Origin: Entonaema liquescens
Lineage: Eukaryota > Ascomycota > Sordariomycetes > Xylariales > Xylariaceae
Assembly: GCA_902805475.1 (NCBI GenBank)
Contig: CADCSX010000008.1
Span: 620,001-684,000 of the forward strand
DNA length: 64,000 nucleotides
Direction of reading: 5' to 3'
The translations under genes were made by a program, and so were the position numbers. Shown here piece after piece: positions 21,904 through 33,415 of the stretch; the first letter of the stretch is position 1, and the number at the start of each line of letters is the position of its first letter. The notes beneath the pieces are model-generated. The model worked only from the letters and a program-made list of their open reading frames with translations. It did no database searches and was not told the origin of the DNA.

Positions 21904-23061
21904 TCAGCGACTCTTCAGTCCCAGGATGCGTCCTAAACTACCTCCACGTTTGCGCTTCTCTTTGTCTGAACCGTGGGCTTCGGAGTCGTCGCTCCCTCTC
22001 CGTCCACTGCTACGCTTCTCGCTTGCGCTCTTCTTGTGGAACCCGCGGGCGATTCGCTTGGTAAAGCTATTACTTTCCATATACGATTCTTGATCCGAAT
22101 CAAACTCAAATACTGAGATATAAGGCTCAGCTTCCGGCCGTGATATAGATTGGAATTCTTGTGTTGCCGTCATTGCTGGTGAGCTGAGCGGCGATGAGGC
22201 GATCATCGCATTGTGTTGCATACGGTTATACGCACTACTCTTATCACGTAGGTTAAAGGCTGAAGACGTTGGGCGTAGAGCCCTTGGGGGTGGTGGTGGA
22301 GGGTAGGCCGGGGATGCAGGGACCGAGTTACCAGACACAGGCGCCATCGGCATCCTCGATATGGGAGGAATGGTGTTGATAGGTTGAAGACTGTGGTGCG
22401 ACTTGCTAGGGTTAAGATTCACAGTTGACTTGGCTGATTTTAAAATGTGCCGCCGAGGAGGCGAAAGAGGAGCTGGGGCTAACGATGAAGTTCGTGGGGG
22501 AAGCGGAAGTCGCAACATATTATTCGGCTCCTGTTTGGGGTAGATAGAATACGTAGGCGAGCCATTTCTTGTTGCTGGACGTGGAGGCGACGCTTGTGTG
22601 GCAAGAGTTTCGCATGAGCCTGTGGCCTTCTGGGAGGATTGTACCAGCTTTAATACGGTAACTGTATCATCCGTCTCATCGGACCCGCGTTTCGAAAAAC
22701 CTCTGGGAAGACAATGCGGTGTCTGCGACGCTCGTAGAAGTACGGGATACTGCTCTCCAGGACCAGTTACGCTATCCGGCCAAAAGGTATCCCAGAGTTC
22801 ACTGGCTGATGTATTATAATCCTCGTCAAATGAAGTTTCCGAGTCGGACGAGTCTGTCATACCCGGCATAGAACCATTCGACGTCACTGATGATCGGCGA
22901 TTATTTGACTCATGGCTACTCAGTTGCTCCTCCGGTGTGGGATAAGAGAAGTTATTCGTAAGGCTTAACTTTCTCGGTGGCTCTGGCATGATGACGTCTG
23001 GCGAGTGATCTCTTCCATCAACGACAAGTCCTTCTTCATACGGGTGGTTGGCGAGCTCCAT
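21904..23061 (-). CDS. Ser/Pro-rich disordered protein of unknown function
   Basis: The open frame extends upstream to about 23130, but the first ATG is at 23061-23059 (MELANHPYEEG), giving 385 residues. The sequence is mostly disordered: Ser/Pro-rich segments, a run of seven Pro (after SPAY) and many possible phosphorylation sites. Short hydrophobic or aromatic words (ASELWDTFWPD, YISVFEFDSD) are likely binding motifs. The C-terminus is strongly basic (KEKRKRGGSLGRILGLKSR), which could bind membrane or nucleic acid. There is no signal peptide or membrane helix. It has the look of a fungal regulatory or scaffold protein, but I do not recognise it. A short 5' exon cannot be excluded. Confidence 0.72.
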   Translation of the reverse strand: MELANHPYEEGLVVDGRDHSPDVIMPEPPRKLSLTNNFSYPTPEEQLSSHESNNRRSSVTSNGSMPGMTDSSDSETSFDEDYNTSASELWDTFWPDSVTGPGEQYPVLLRASQTPHCLPRGFSKRGSDETDDTVTVLKLVQSSQKATGSCETLATQASPPRPATRNGSPTYSIYPKQEPNNMLRLPLPPRTSSLAPAPLSPPRRHILKSAKSTVNLNPSKSHHSLQPINTIPPISRMPMAPVSGNSVPASPAYPPPPPPRALRPTSSAFNLRDKSSAYNRMQHNAMIASSPLSSPAMTATQEFQSISRPEAEPYISVFEFDSDQESYMESNSFTKRIARGFHKKSASEKRSSGRRGSDDSEAHGSDKEKRKRGGSLGRILGLKSR

Positions 23062-26000
23062 GATCCCAACTTCTTTGAAAGATCGATCACGATCGGAAAA
23101 CAATTCTGAGTCTCTATGACGGATATGCACAGTTTATAGATAAAGTCGAGAAGAAGTTGGTGTGCTACCAAGACAGGAACGGCAGAACACTAGTCTGCAG
23201 ATCCTGACCGTCGAGGACAAGATCAGTAAATAATACAAGGAAGAAAAAAAGATAGGCCGAGGTCAGAATGTAAGTCAATCATCCAACCATAGGGATACCG
23301 TATTTATCAAGGATTAACACAAGCTCCCTGATTCGCGTCTAAGCCTGGAAACGCCTAAGAGACAGAGAGGAGGCAATGTTTGTGCAGAATGCATAACAGC
23401 AAGGGAGACTTCAAATACCTTATGTGTGAGAACCGTCTTGCATTTTAGATGTTATTCATGCTGTTCCAGTCGAACGGTACGCTACGTCAGAGACTAGGGA
23501 AACGGAATGCAACTAGGCACTGGATAAAAAACAACAACTTAGGGTACGGGAAGACAAACGGACTTGTCGGGAGTTGTCAATACATAGTAGATATGAAAGT
23601 CCCACATCCGTACGTTGGTGGCGGGATTGAAAAGAAGTAAATTGGGTGATGCAGCGTTATCTTGCGTTCTTCTCGGCAAGGTGTAACAATAAGGGCCAGA
23701 TAGTATTCATAATGTGGCTACACATCCCGCCCAAGCCAACGAGGGGTGGAAGAACAAACAGCACAGAGGGGGAGAGGTAAGGAATCTTTTCCGTATAGCG
23801 GAAAGAATGTATCGGGTAGCGCCATTCCAACCACCACGGGGGTACTCGGGCCTACCGTCGGCTGTCATAGCAAGCCCTTCTGAAGTGATGGGTCAGAACG
23901 GGAGGAGGGAGACGCGTAGGGAGTGCTGCCGACTGGTCAGAAACGCGCCTGCGCTTCTAGTTGAACCTGCATAACTGAGCTCGACTCCTGTATCTAAACC
24001 CAAGTTATACCATATCCAAACGGAGCAAAGTGGCATATAGCCTATGCCGCCGCTCTATGCATTTCCTAACATATGCGGACAACTGTACGCTAGACAGTTC
24101 GATATTGTGTCTATGCCGGTACTGATTCGCTGGAGCTGCTTCCTAGTTCAATATACCTATTCCACGTACAGTGTCCGTAGTTCACTACGCACCGAGACAT
24201 CACGGCGATATCGACGTCATGACCAACTCCTATAAAGTATAGAATGCTCGTATCCTAGGGGAGGCGATTAGATACCGCAGGGTCAAACTTGGATGTGGAT
24301 ATGTATTCCTTTTTGAGGCTCCGGGAGATCGACAATCTTGGGGTATTTGATATTGCAGATCGTCCAATAGTTCGGGTCGTCTATATACACATGCATATTA
24401 GTGCTTCGCGAGACTGAGCAATCGGTTTACGAATCTTGATTGTAACATTGTCTCGGGCTTGTTAGTGAAGAAAAAAAGAAGAACTGAAGCTGCGAACGAG
24501 TGCCTTGGCTTTCTGGGCTACATGAAGTATTGTGCAGCGGCTGGGCAGACTGGCATTGAAACAGTGTGAACTATGATGGTGTAGAGAACTGAGATCATTT
24601 CTCATACGGCTATGTGCAAGTAATCGGGAAGAGATATCATATTCACATATCCACGAACATACCAAAGCAACAGGTAGATACCAGATACCATAGGTATAGT
24701 CTAAGATAGCCCTAGTTAACGGACCGATCTTTGGTAAGTAGAGCATCGGAATAGGGAGCAAGCAGCAACGAAGGTAGGTAAGTTAGAGTGGGTATAAGAA
24801 AGGGAGAGAGAAGAGACGGCAGAGGCGAACTCGGGCTCCGGCACTTAACCCCTGCTTTCACCGTCCCGGAAGTCTTTTACAACCTGCGCCCCCACGGCAA
24901 ATGGCGAATCTATATCCACTGAGGCTGAATCTACTGGGGCCTCGGAACGTCTCCGCTATCTAGGTCTGCATTTTACCTACAGCCAAGATCCTAACAATGA
25001 GAATTCTCGAGCTGAACGCTAATGCAGCCTTTAAATCGCTTGGGGAAAATACTTGGGACCGAGAGGCTACACAAGCCAAGCAAATCTGGACTGTAGGATG
25101 AGGCCGTTACAATCTTGAAAAGAAAAACCCCTATAATATTCGTTGCATTTCTTCCATCATATATGGGATACCCACCTAGTCTATCCGAATGCCGAAGAGA
25201 GGAGGAAAAAAAAAAAAAAAAAAAAGGTTCAGTTTCTCCGGCGTATAAAGATTCGAGATTTCGTAAATGTAAACGTCGAGACACAGAGTCATGCATAGAA
25301 TTGTGCAAAGAATAACTCTAGTCTGTGGATATATCAAGCCCAACTGGAGAATTTAATCTTCTATGCTGGAGATCGACATTGCGTCCTGCAGGTCCTGCAG
25401 GTCCATAAAGTCCAGCGGTGCCAGCCTCACGGAACCGGACCTAATTGATTGTCTTCCGCGACACAGTGGAGGTGATAATGCCGACAGCTGCAGCAGCTAC
25501 TGCAACCCCTCGAGTTCTGCATTCAAGGGACCCAGAGTCTCGGGCTCAATTCCATATTCGACCGAGAATCAGGGTTAAAAAAAAAAAGCGAGATTCATCA
25601 ACTGCATCAACTGCATCAACCGACGTGTTAGAAACATGGAGGTTGTGGTTTGCAAGATGCATTTTCTGTCTGCAGAATTGTCAATATTTCGATATTTACT
25701 GGCACTCGAAGGCTTTGGCTGCCGCTTTACTGATGCTAATAATTATTCCAAGACAAGGTCGGGAAAATGCATGGCTCGATGGAGTTTTTGAGGTTCTTCT
25801 CAATTACTTTTTATTCACGGCTGGACTGGACAGGACGCTTCGTTCCGAGTTGACTTGAACAAAGCAAAAAAAAAAATATGGAGATTAGTATGATATTATG
25901 ATATTTGTGAGGCAACACATGAGGTAAGATATTTTGACCGTCGTTTCATCTAACAAGTTGGCAAGTTGACAAGTTGACAAGTCGTATATGTCGTATGTGT

Positions 26001-28289
26001 AGGTACCTTACCTAGAATTCTTTTTTGTAGGAGTACGTAAGACGATTTACATGTCAAAATGAGTGATGTGCAATTGGCCGAGATAGCCTATTGAAAATTA
26101 TGGATTGAAAAATATGGATATTCTGTTAGAAGTGCAGGAAGTACAGGAAGTGTAAAGAGGTACCTAAACCTAATGCAACTCTCTGCGCGTACTAGGTAGC
26201 ACATCTTCATATCAGCACGCATCTGCACATTTCTCTAAAATGCAATTGGATGGATACTACTATCGGTACCTTGATAAGTACCCCAGATAAGCAAGAGCTC
26301 GTGCAGATCAAGCTTTTCCCCCCAGCCTTATTGCTTCCAAGAATACATCAATACAGTACGCCATCCCCTAAAAGGCACGTCCAAAACCCATAAAAATCCA
26401 TTAAAGCCATAAGGATACATATGCGAACACCCTTTAATATTGGTTATTAATGTACACGTTTAATTCGCCGATGATCCGATTGCACCGCCACGAAAATCTA
26501 ATTACTTTTACCAGTAAAAAGAAGTGTGGGAAACTCCTTTTGATACTTCGTAGGGGGTAAATTGGAACTGCTAGGTTAAAAGAAAAAAAACTGTGGGTTA
26601 AATTGGATAAGAATTTTGTGGTGTTTTTTTTTTTTTTTTTTTTTTTTTTACGCAAAATACGATGCGCGTCATCGTCAGTCTCCACGCATTTTCTCATCTG
26701 CCAACACATTAAAATAGGAGTCTTACATAGTACATCGTATCTAACACTTACGAGCGATACCGATAGCGGTATAATAAGAGGAGATAGGAAAGAAGAGGGG
26801 CCGAACTAAACACCCGTTGAATTCCCGAAGAGCTTACACGGCTTTGGCTTACCGCCCCTCTTTCTTCTTCTTTTTTTATTCTTGTTAATAAGAAATTGCC
26901 GTTCGATACGAAGCTACGAATTCTTGTAATCAGCCCACATCATGCACATTGAAAATGCTTTCGAATAGTTTTTCTTAGGTTCTTTTTTTTTTCTTTCTTT
27001 CTTAGACTGGGCATGGCTCTAAAATATGGACACGACATGCTAACCCAGTTAAGATCTCTTGTCATGAACCCATGAAAACATCTGAACTCTTGATTGGTTG
27101 CCTGGCTTCCAGGTCCTTTAACCACGGGGTTTTCGGGGTTGCATACATCCCATTTCGTCTTTCATACCCATTTCCAATACCCAATACCCAATACCTAATA
27201 CCTAAACGCTGGTGTGGTAATTTCAGGAAGGTATCTATGTATCAGAACTACCACGTCAGCCCCTGAGCTATTTTCAGCTTCAGGTCGTCACGTTATTTCG
27301 AGAACCGTTGGATACTCGACACTTTAATAATATACCAGTCGTACGATATATAATTTTTTATATTTCGAATTGTCCATTGTATTGTGAAATACCAAGGTAT
27401 AATTCCTTAGGTAAGGTATAATCTATTAGAGGCAATGCTGTTGAACAAGATCTCAAACGCCATCCTATCTCCTTTTCTCTCTAACAAGCGAGTTAGAACC
27501 CCTCCAACGATGCACGCGCCATCTCTAGAAGGCTAGTCCCTCGTATCCAAATTGTGATGAAGCTGGGTCCCATCGTGGCCAGCGGAGCCGCTAAGGAAGC
27601 CCGGCCCTGCATCTTCTGGTGGATAATTGCCTCTAATTGGTCGAGGGTAGGGCTAGACAGCGTTGTCGACAGGCTGTCAGCTCCCCAATTCGTACGGCAG
27701 GCTTACTTTGTATGGTGATGATATTCGATCCAAGTTAGGATCAGACTTCCCCCTGTTTTTCTGTGCGAAATCTCCGCTAGCATCCCCTTAGTCTGCGCCA
27801 CAACGATAGTTAATCTCGTATGCTGGCACAGCACCGTCAGCTCCTGAGTCTTGTTCGCACCGCGTGGTCAACGACAAGATGCCGTATTACCTAGATGAAG
27901 TAATAGTCACACACCAACCCGGCATCTAAACGTACCACCTTTGACCGCAAAGGGCTCTCGACCCAAGGGTCGTTATAGAACCGCGCACGGCCGATTCCCG
28001 AATTCCATAGGACCGGGGTACGATGTAGGCTTTCTCATCCCATACCCTACATACACATTACTACGTAGTAGTCGGCAACTAACTCCACAAAGGGCTCTAG
28101 AAGACAATGAAAGGACCCGCAGCTGGCCAAGTGGCCGAGGAGGGTATATAACCTGGTAGGGCGCCTCAATGTCAGCCTGGTTTAGCCCTTTTGCTTCTCC
28201 AACGGTTTCGATCGTCTGTCACTCGTTATAATTTCCTATAGTCGTCGTATATATATAGATATATACGGTTACTATACAAATTCGCCACC
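23062..28289. other. Five-kilobase gene-free region
   Basis: No convincing gene is present. I see A/T homopolymers (25206-25225, 26622-26649), short tandem words such as TCAACTGCA (about 25598-25620), CAAGTTGA (about 25956-25981) and ATACCCA (about 27177-27197), and TACCTAGGTA-like words near 26.0 kb. Open frames of up to 137 codons (25445-25858) are unrelated to any family I know and contain homopolymer-coded Lys runs. The last 500 bp are the tyrosinase promoter. Confidence 0.5.
28145..28151 (+). promoter_or_regulatory. Likely TATA box of the tyrosinase gene
   Basis: TATATAA lies 139 bp upstream of the tyrosinase ATG (28290), just before a C/T-rich stretch that is probably the leader. Confidence 0.5.
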
Positions 28290-29495
28290 ATGAAGGTCTC
28301 TGTCGCTCTTTTTGTATCTGCGGTATCAGCCGCGTCGATCCCGACCCTACAATCCGTTCAACACACCCAAGGTCTGCCGCTCGACACGTTCGGACAGGTC
28401 CATTCTATTTCTATCGAAGATGCCGTCGCTAAGATCGATCTTCTCGGTACTAACTTCACTCTACTTCCGATCTCTAAGCTCAAGGATGCCGTCGAGGACT
28501 TCTTCGGTCTCTCCGACGGAAAGATGAGCACTGCCAGTGTTTCCAGCACCGCCGCTAACGGCGACTGCGCTAACCCGGCCGTCCGTTACGAGTGGGACAA
28601 CTATTCGGCTTCGGACAAGAAGGCTTTCGTTGATGCCATCCAGTGCTTGATCAACAAGCCTCCCTCCGGCAAGTTCGCCCCGGCCAAGAACCGGTATGAG
28701 GACTTCGTGCGTCTGCACCAGTCTTACTCTCCCAACATCCACAGCAAGTCTACGACTCAACAGACTCACAAGTTCCTTCTGTGGCACCGATACTACGTGT
28801 GGGCCTTCGAGCAGGTTCTACGCGACGAGTGCGGCTTCAACAGGGCGATGCCGTGGTGGGATGAGAAGAAGTGGGCTGGAAAGTTCGCCCAGGCGACTAT
28901 TTTCACCCCTGAGTACTTTGGGAACCTGCCCGGTCCCCAGAACGGCGCTGCCGTCTGTATCAACACCGGACGATTTGCTGGCCTCCAGCTCTCTCTCGGA
29001 CCCGGCATGACTACCAACAACCCCCACTGTCTCCAGCGTGCCGTCAACGAGGGTACTACCTCCCAGACTGGCCAGAACTCCTGGAACGCCTGCATGCAGC
29101 GAACTTCTTACCCCGACTTCCACAGTTGCGTTGAGTTCACGTGAGTTCATGTCTTGTATTATATGAATTGATTATTAACCAATATGTACAGTTTCCACGC
29201 TCAAGGCCACAACGGTGTTGGCGGTCTGATGGCTGATGCTATTGCCTCGCCCGGTGACCCGGCCTTCTTCATGCACCACCTTTTCGTCGACTACGCTTTC
29301 CGCAAGTGGCAGATCGACGACGTTAAGCGTCGCACCACCATCAGCGGATGCGCCGACAGCGCCAACTGCTCGCCCTTGACCATGGACACCATGGTCTACA
29401 TCGGACAAATCTGCGGCTCCAAGTGTCCCGACCTGAAGGTCCGCGACCTTCTCAACACCCAGCAGGGCCACTTCTGCTACCGCTACAACTACTAA
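28290..29495 (+). CDS. Secreted tyrosinase-family type 3 copper oxidase
   Basis: Exon 1 is 28290-29140 and exon 2 is 29192-29495, with a 51-nt intron and matching phase; the product is 384 residues. A signal peptide is followed by a propeptide-like region. The CuA site shows H143, H160 and H166 in HKFLLWHRYYVWAFE. The CuB site shows H286 and H290 (FHAQGHNGVGG) and H313 in DPAFFMHHLFVD, which fits the D-P-x-F-x3-H-x3-D signature. All six copper ligands appear present. The enzyme would oxidise phenols or catechols outside the cell or in the secretory path. The ATG is in a strong context (GCCACCATGA). Secreted tyrosinases of this size include UstQ/PhomQ of ustiloxin and phomopsin clusters, but this gene is 20 kb from the UstYa-like genes with housekeeping genes between. 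Confidence 0.93.
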
Positions 29496-31185
29496 AGCGG
29501 TGTAGCAATGACCGCCGGTGCTCTTAAGGAGAGGACTGCTTGTATAAAAAACTTGCCATGGCTTAGACGGGAGGGGTCGGCGAGTGGCCTGGATCGCAAC
29601 TGAAGATACCACTATCAAATCATCTACCTCTGACGTATATAGAAACTAATACTATTGTAATTAGACAAATCTACCTCTAATGTTCAATGGCACGCTCCCC
29701 TCGCTTCGTAGCTTCGTGATTCTATTCGTAAAGAACTAAAGACTACTATCTAACTACTAGGTATACTGCTTCCTGTACGTAGCCGTGCTAGCTTATCGTG
29801 CATGACATACCGTCGATGCGGCCATTAGGCATCTTGCGCTCAATTAATATACCGAGTTTCCGATCGCGAGAATGGGGTTAGCAAGCACGCGAACGATGAA
29901 AGAGGGAAATGGATCTGGGCGCGTAGGAGGTCGTACGGACTATGGCAAGCAGGTCTGACCGAGTCCACGGACAACGCAACTAGCTAACTTGCATAGAGTA
30001 GAGTATATCGTATGACGCGAAGTCCTCGAATCGCACATTCCATCTGCATGGCCTAGAATGTTTGCGGTCAAAGGATGCGGGACGAGAGGGCTAGCCTTAC
30101 CTACTTTACGCTATTTTTAGGAGGATTGGCGGGTGGCCTTACACAACAGCATGTACGCTTGCTTATCCACCGCCGTATTAGGCATGTCTATAAGGATGGT
30201 TATGTTTGTATTGTATCAGGGACAACAACTACTCCAGGGTTCCTATTCCACGAAGTTACAAAAATATTAACTACCGATTCCACACGCGCCAAGTTTCGAG
30301 ATTATTAAGTTCAGTTATTCGCTTAACGTTGTTTTGGGTTTTCTATTTTGTATCTTCGTTCTTTAGTTAATTGGAAAGCCCTGTTAGTCCGATCCTACTC
30401 GTACGTTTTGGAGGTCATGTTGACCTCTAGCTGCTTAACGGCCCTCGTATTACCCTCAGCCTGGGCATGTGCGAGTGCGCATATGCGGTAAGCATGGTAT
30501 ATAAGAGAGGTCTACCCTTTGGGGTGTGCCGTGCTATCTCGGTAATCACCCGCTTCGTAAAAAAAAAAAAAACAGACGGCTGACCGCTAAGCGAGGCAAT
30601 ACTCCCGACGCCATCTCTTGGTGGTGGTCATCTCAACGCCGACCAAGCGTCTTGGCCCCAAGCCAATACCCAGATGACGTTCACGTTCTAGAAGCCTCGG
30701 TACGAAAGATGATGGCATACGAGATACTAGCGTCGACTTCCCCATCGACGGAACCGGCGAATTCTTAAAGTGCTGGTATGAAGTCGAAGAAGTCATCTGA
30801 CATGATAACTCAACAGCTTTGACTTCTTTTTTTTCTTGAAAAGAACAGCTCTATTGCTACCCCGCCTTGTTTGCACGCCTTGACTTTTTGAGCTCAGCAT
30901 AGCTCAAGCTTAAAGATGATAGAATGTTAGTTGGAGCTTCCGATTGGCCAATTGGCTAAAGCTATAACTTTCAAGTGGAGGGACGGGTCGTCCCATACTA
31001 CTTTTCGGCGGATTTCTAGACAAAGGATGTCTTACAGTTTTTTTTTGTTTTTTTTCTTCCTTTTTTTATTGTTGATGAGCTCATCGAGGATCCAATTCTT
31101 CCAAGTTTTATACAAAGTGTTAGTAAAGCATTTATGTTGAGATATCCTTTCGTAATTACTTGCAGCTCTCAGCTTCTTACTAAGA

Positions 31186-31218
31186 GTGCACTATGCAAAT
31201 TGTGCATAGTTAGTGCAC
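31186..31218. repeat. Imperfect hairpin
   Basis: The arms GTGCACTATGCA and TGCATA-GTTA-GTGCAC can pair with a four-base bulge around a short AATTG loop. No neighbouring gene explains it. Confidence 0.4.
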
Positions 31219-32324
31219 CGCTTCCATGGCAGGACGGCCAATCTGCCAATTTACCTCGGAACGCCTTCGTAATCCTAGTGTACTCGACGCCCCCTTTTTA
31301 CCGCCAGACCAAACGCAAACACCCTTAGGTATAGGTTCTAAATTTGAGGCTTTCAGGCTGAATATACTCTTTAAAACTAACAGGTACTAGGTAATGTTCC
31401 TTTGCGTTTGTTCGTCGTAACATTAAATGTCTCTAGATTTTCAGGAACCAACCGAGACACATGGAGAAACCTAAGGTAAATATCCCAAAGATCCTTGACT
31501 GCACAGGTGGGATTAAAATGCTAGGGTTGGCGCACATCCAGCTTTTTGGGACGACCTCGAGCCTGTCAGCTTTTGGCGAGTGGACTTTTTCTACCAGTGC
31601 CTGCATGACACTACATAATCAGCAGTGTTTCGTCACCAAGCTGCCAACGCACACTTCGCATCTTTTTTTTTACTTGACATTTTTCTTTCCGATTAGATTC
31701 TTATGATGTTATGTTGTTAATGTCAGAGAAGAACGTCCCGGGTATCCCAGCCCCTAGCACATTTTATTTTTCCTGCCTTGCTCCCGTCTGTTGGGTTTGC
31801 GGACTTTGATGGGATCGTGCACTGTGCGATGAATAAAAAGCTGGGCAGATTAAATTCGTTGCGGCGTCATGGCCCTTTTTCCCCCCAGCTTTGCGACTTA
31901 TCGTGGGAATCCTCGAGCTGAAGTACCCCATTTTGATGAAGCTCATTGGAGAAATATTGAAACTCCGATAAACCTTATCGCATCAAGACGGGAATTTGAA
32001 TGCAGTTGAATTCTGACCAGTCATCTACCGAGTACCTATTTTCGAGAATTGCTAGAAAGTTCGTCCAATGTAAAATCGACGTTGCCAAGATACCAACAGC
32101 GAAATTCAAGGTAAATCAGGTAAATGCATGTAATTCCCAGGGCCGCTTTGGAGTTAGATTTGGAGGTCTATCTGTGATGTACATATTGGGTCTTCTCAGC
32201 AAACGGAATAATGTATGAAGCAATGATGAAGGGAAACTATTGAAACAAGTAAGAAACAAGCAAGATATCTAAAAGTAATCTCCGTGTCACTCATTAATGT
32301 CTCTTAATACGACGGTGATAATGA

Positions 32325-32348
32325 TGCAAGTGCAAGTGCAAGTGCAAG
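32325..32348. repeat. Four copies of TGCAAG
   Basis: An exact hexamer microsatellite in a spacer. Confidence 0.8.
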
Positions 32349-32460
32349 ACCAGTTGGAAGCTGCAAACTGGAAACAGAAAGTGGACCGTGCGAAAAAAAA
32401 AAAAAAAAAACAGAAAAGAAAAAGAGGTAATCATATCCTTAATCGTACCTTCCAATCCGC

Positions 32461-32500
32461 CGTGTGTGTGTGTGTGTGTCGTGTGTCGTGTGTCGTGTCT
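32461..32500. repeat. GT-rich microsatellite
   Basis: A (GT)9-like run is followed by GTGTGTC units. Confidence 0.8.
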
Positions 32501-33415
32501 TCCTGTTGTGTTCCAAGAAGGAGCGTCTCTTAATCTTAGCCAGCTCTTTTCTTAAATTTTTTATTCAAAAAACAACGAGCCATTGAAATTTGAACATGAT
32601 AGCATATACTTCTTTATCATCCAACTATTCAAACCGCCTAATTCTGTCATTCACTAAACCTGCAGGTGTTCCAGCGACAGGGCAGCGCTGGCGCTGCTGT
32701 CGCCGCTGGGTTTGCATGGTAACGTAGTTGGTGCATTTTGGGCACCAGGTTGCTAGGACAGACAGACATTTAGGAGATGCGTCGTTCGCTACTTGGGAAA
32801 GATTACAAGACAGAAAGACAAACAATTGTAAAGAAAAAAAAAGGACTTAGACGTCGACGTCAACATCTACGATAATACGCATCACATTTCTATTTTTTTC
32901 CACAATATACAACAATCTTCAAATTCGAAGGCCACCGTCGCCGTCGTCGCGCATCCCGCTTGCGACCTGCGACCCTGCGACCGGGTCGTCGCGATTATAT
33001 CAATCCTCAAACACAAACCAGCCATCCGTATTTTCCACAATTGGCCCAGCCTCCCTCTTTACAACCTGCATCACCAGACCTTACTATCCCTCTCAACAAA
33101 CACCTTCCCCCCTAGAATTCGGAAGTACCAATTACTATACCCGCTTACCTAAAGATACTTACTCTACCATTCCACGTATTTTCCATCCCTCATTTTCCTC
33201 TTCGACCGAACCCCAGCCCTGCTGTGTTCCTACGTCGTACACGCATCAACCTACCTTTGCGCATCTGCACATCAACCTAAATTCTGCAGCTGATCTCTCA
33301 TATTTGCGCTGCCCGAATCGCAGCCACGACCTCGGCTTGTTTACAGTTTTGGTGTGTAGTTAGGGCGTATTCTTTTTTTAAGGTTGTCTCACCACAATTG
33401 TGGTGACAGCTCACA

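Larger units (their letters stand above)
29496..32776. other. Gene-free region with simple repeats
   Basis: No gene is recognised. The sequence contains homopolymers (30558-30571, 31039-31067), a TGCAAG repeat at 32325-32348, a GT-rich repeat at 32461-32500 and an imperfect hairpin at 31186-31218. Short frames in it have no features. Confidence 0.45.

Noticed and set aside
25445..25858. 137-codon plus-strand frame
   Set aside because: No family features; includes a Lys run coded by an A homopolymer; no supporting splice or promoter signals.
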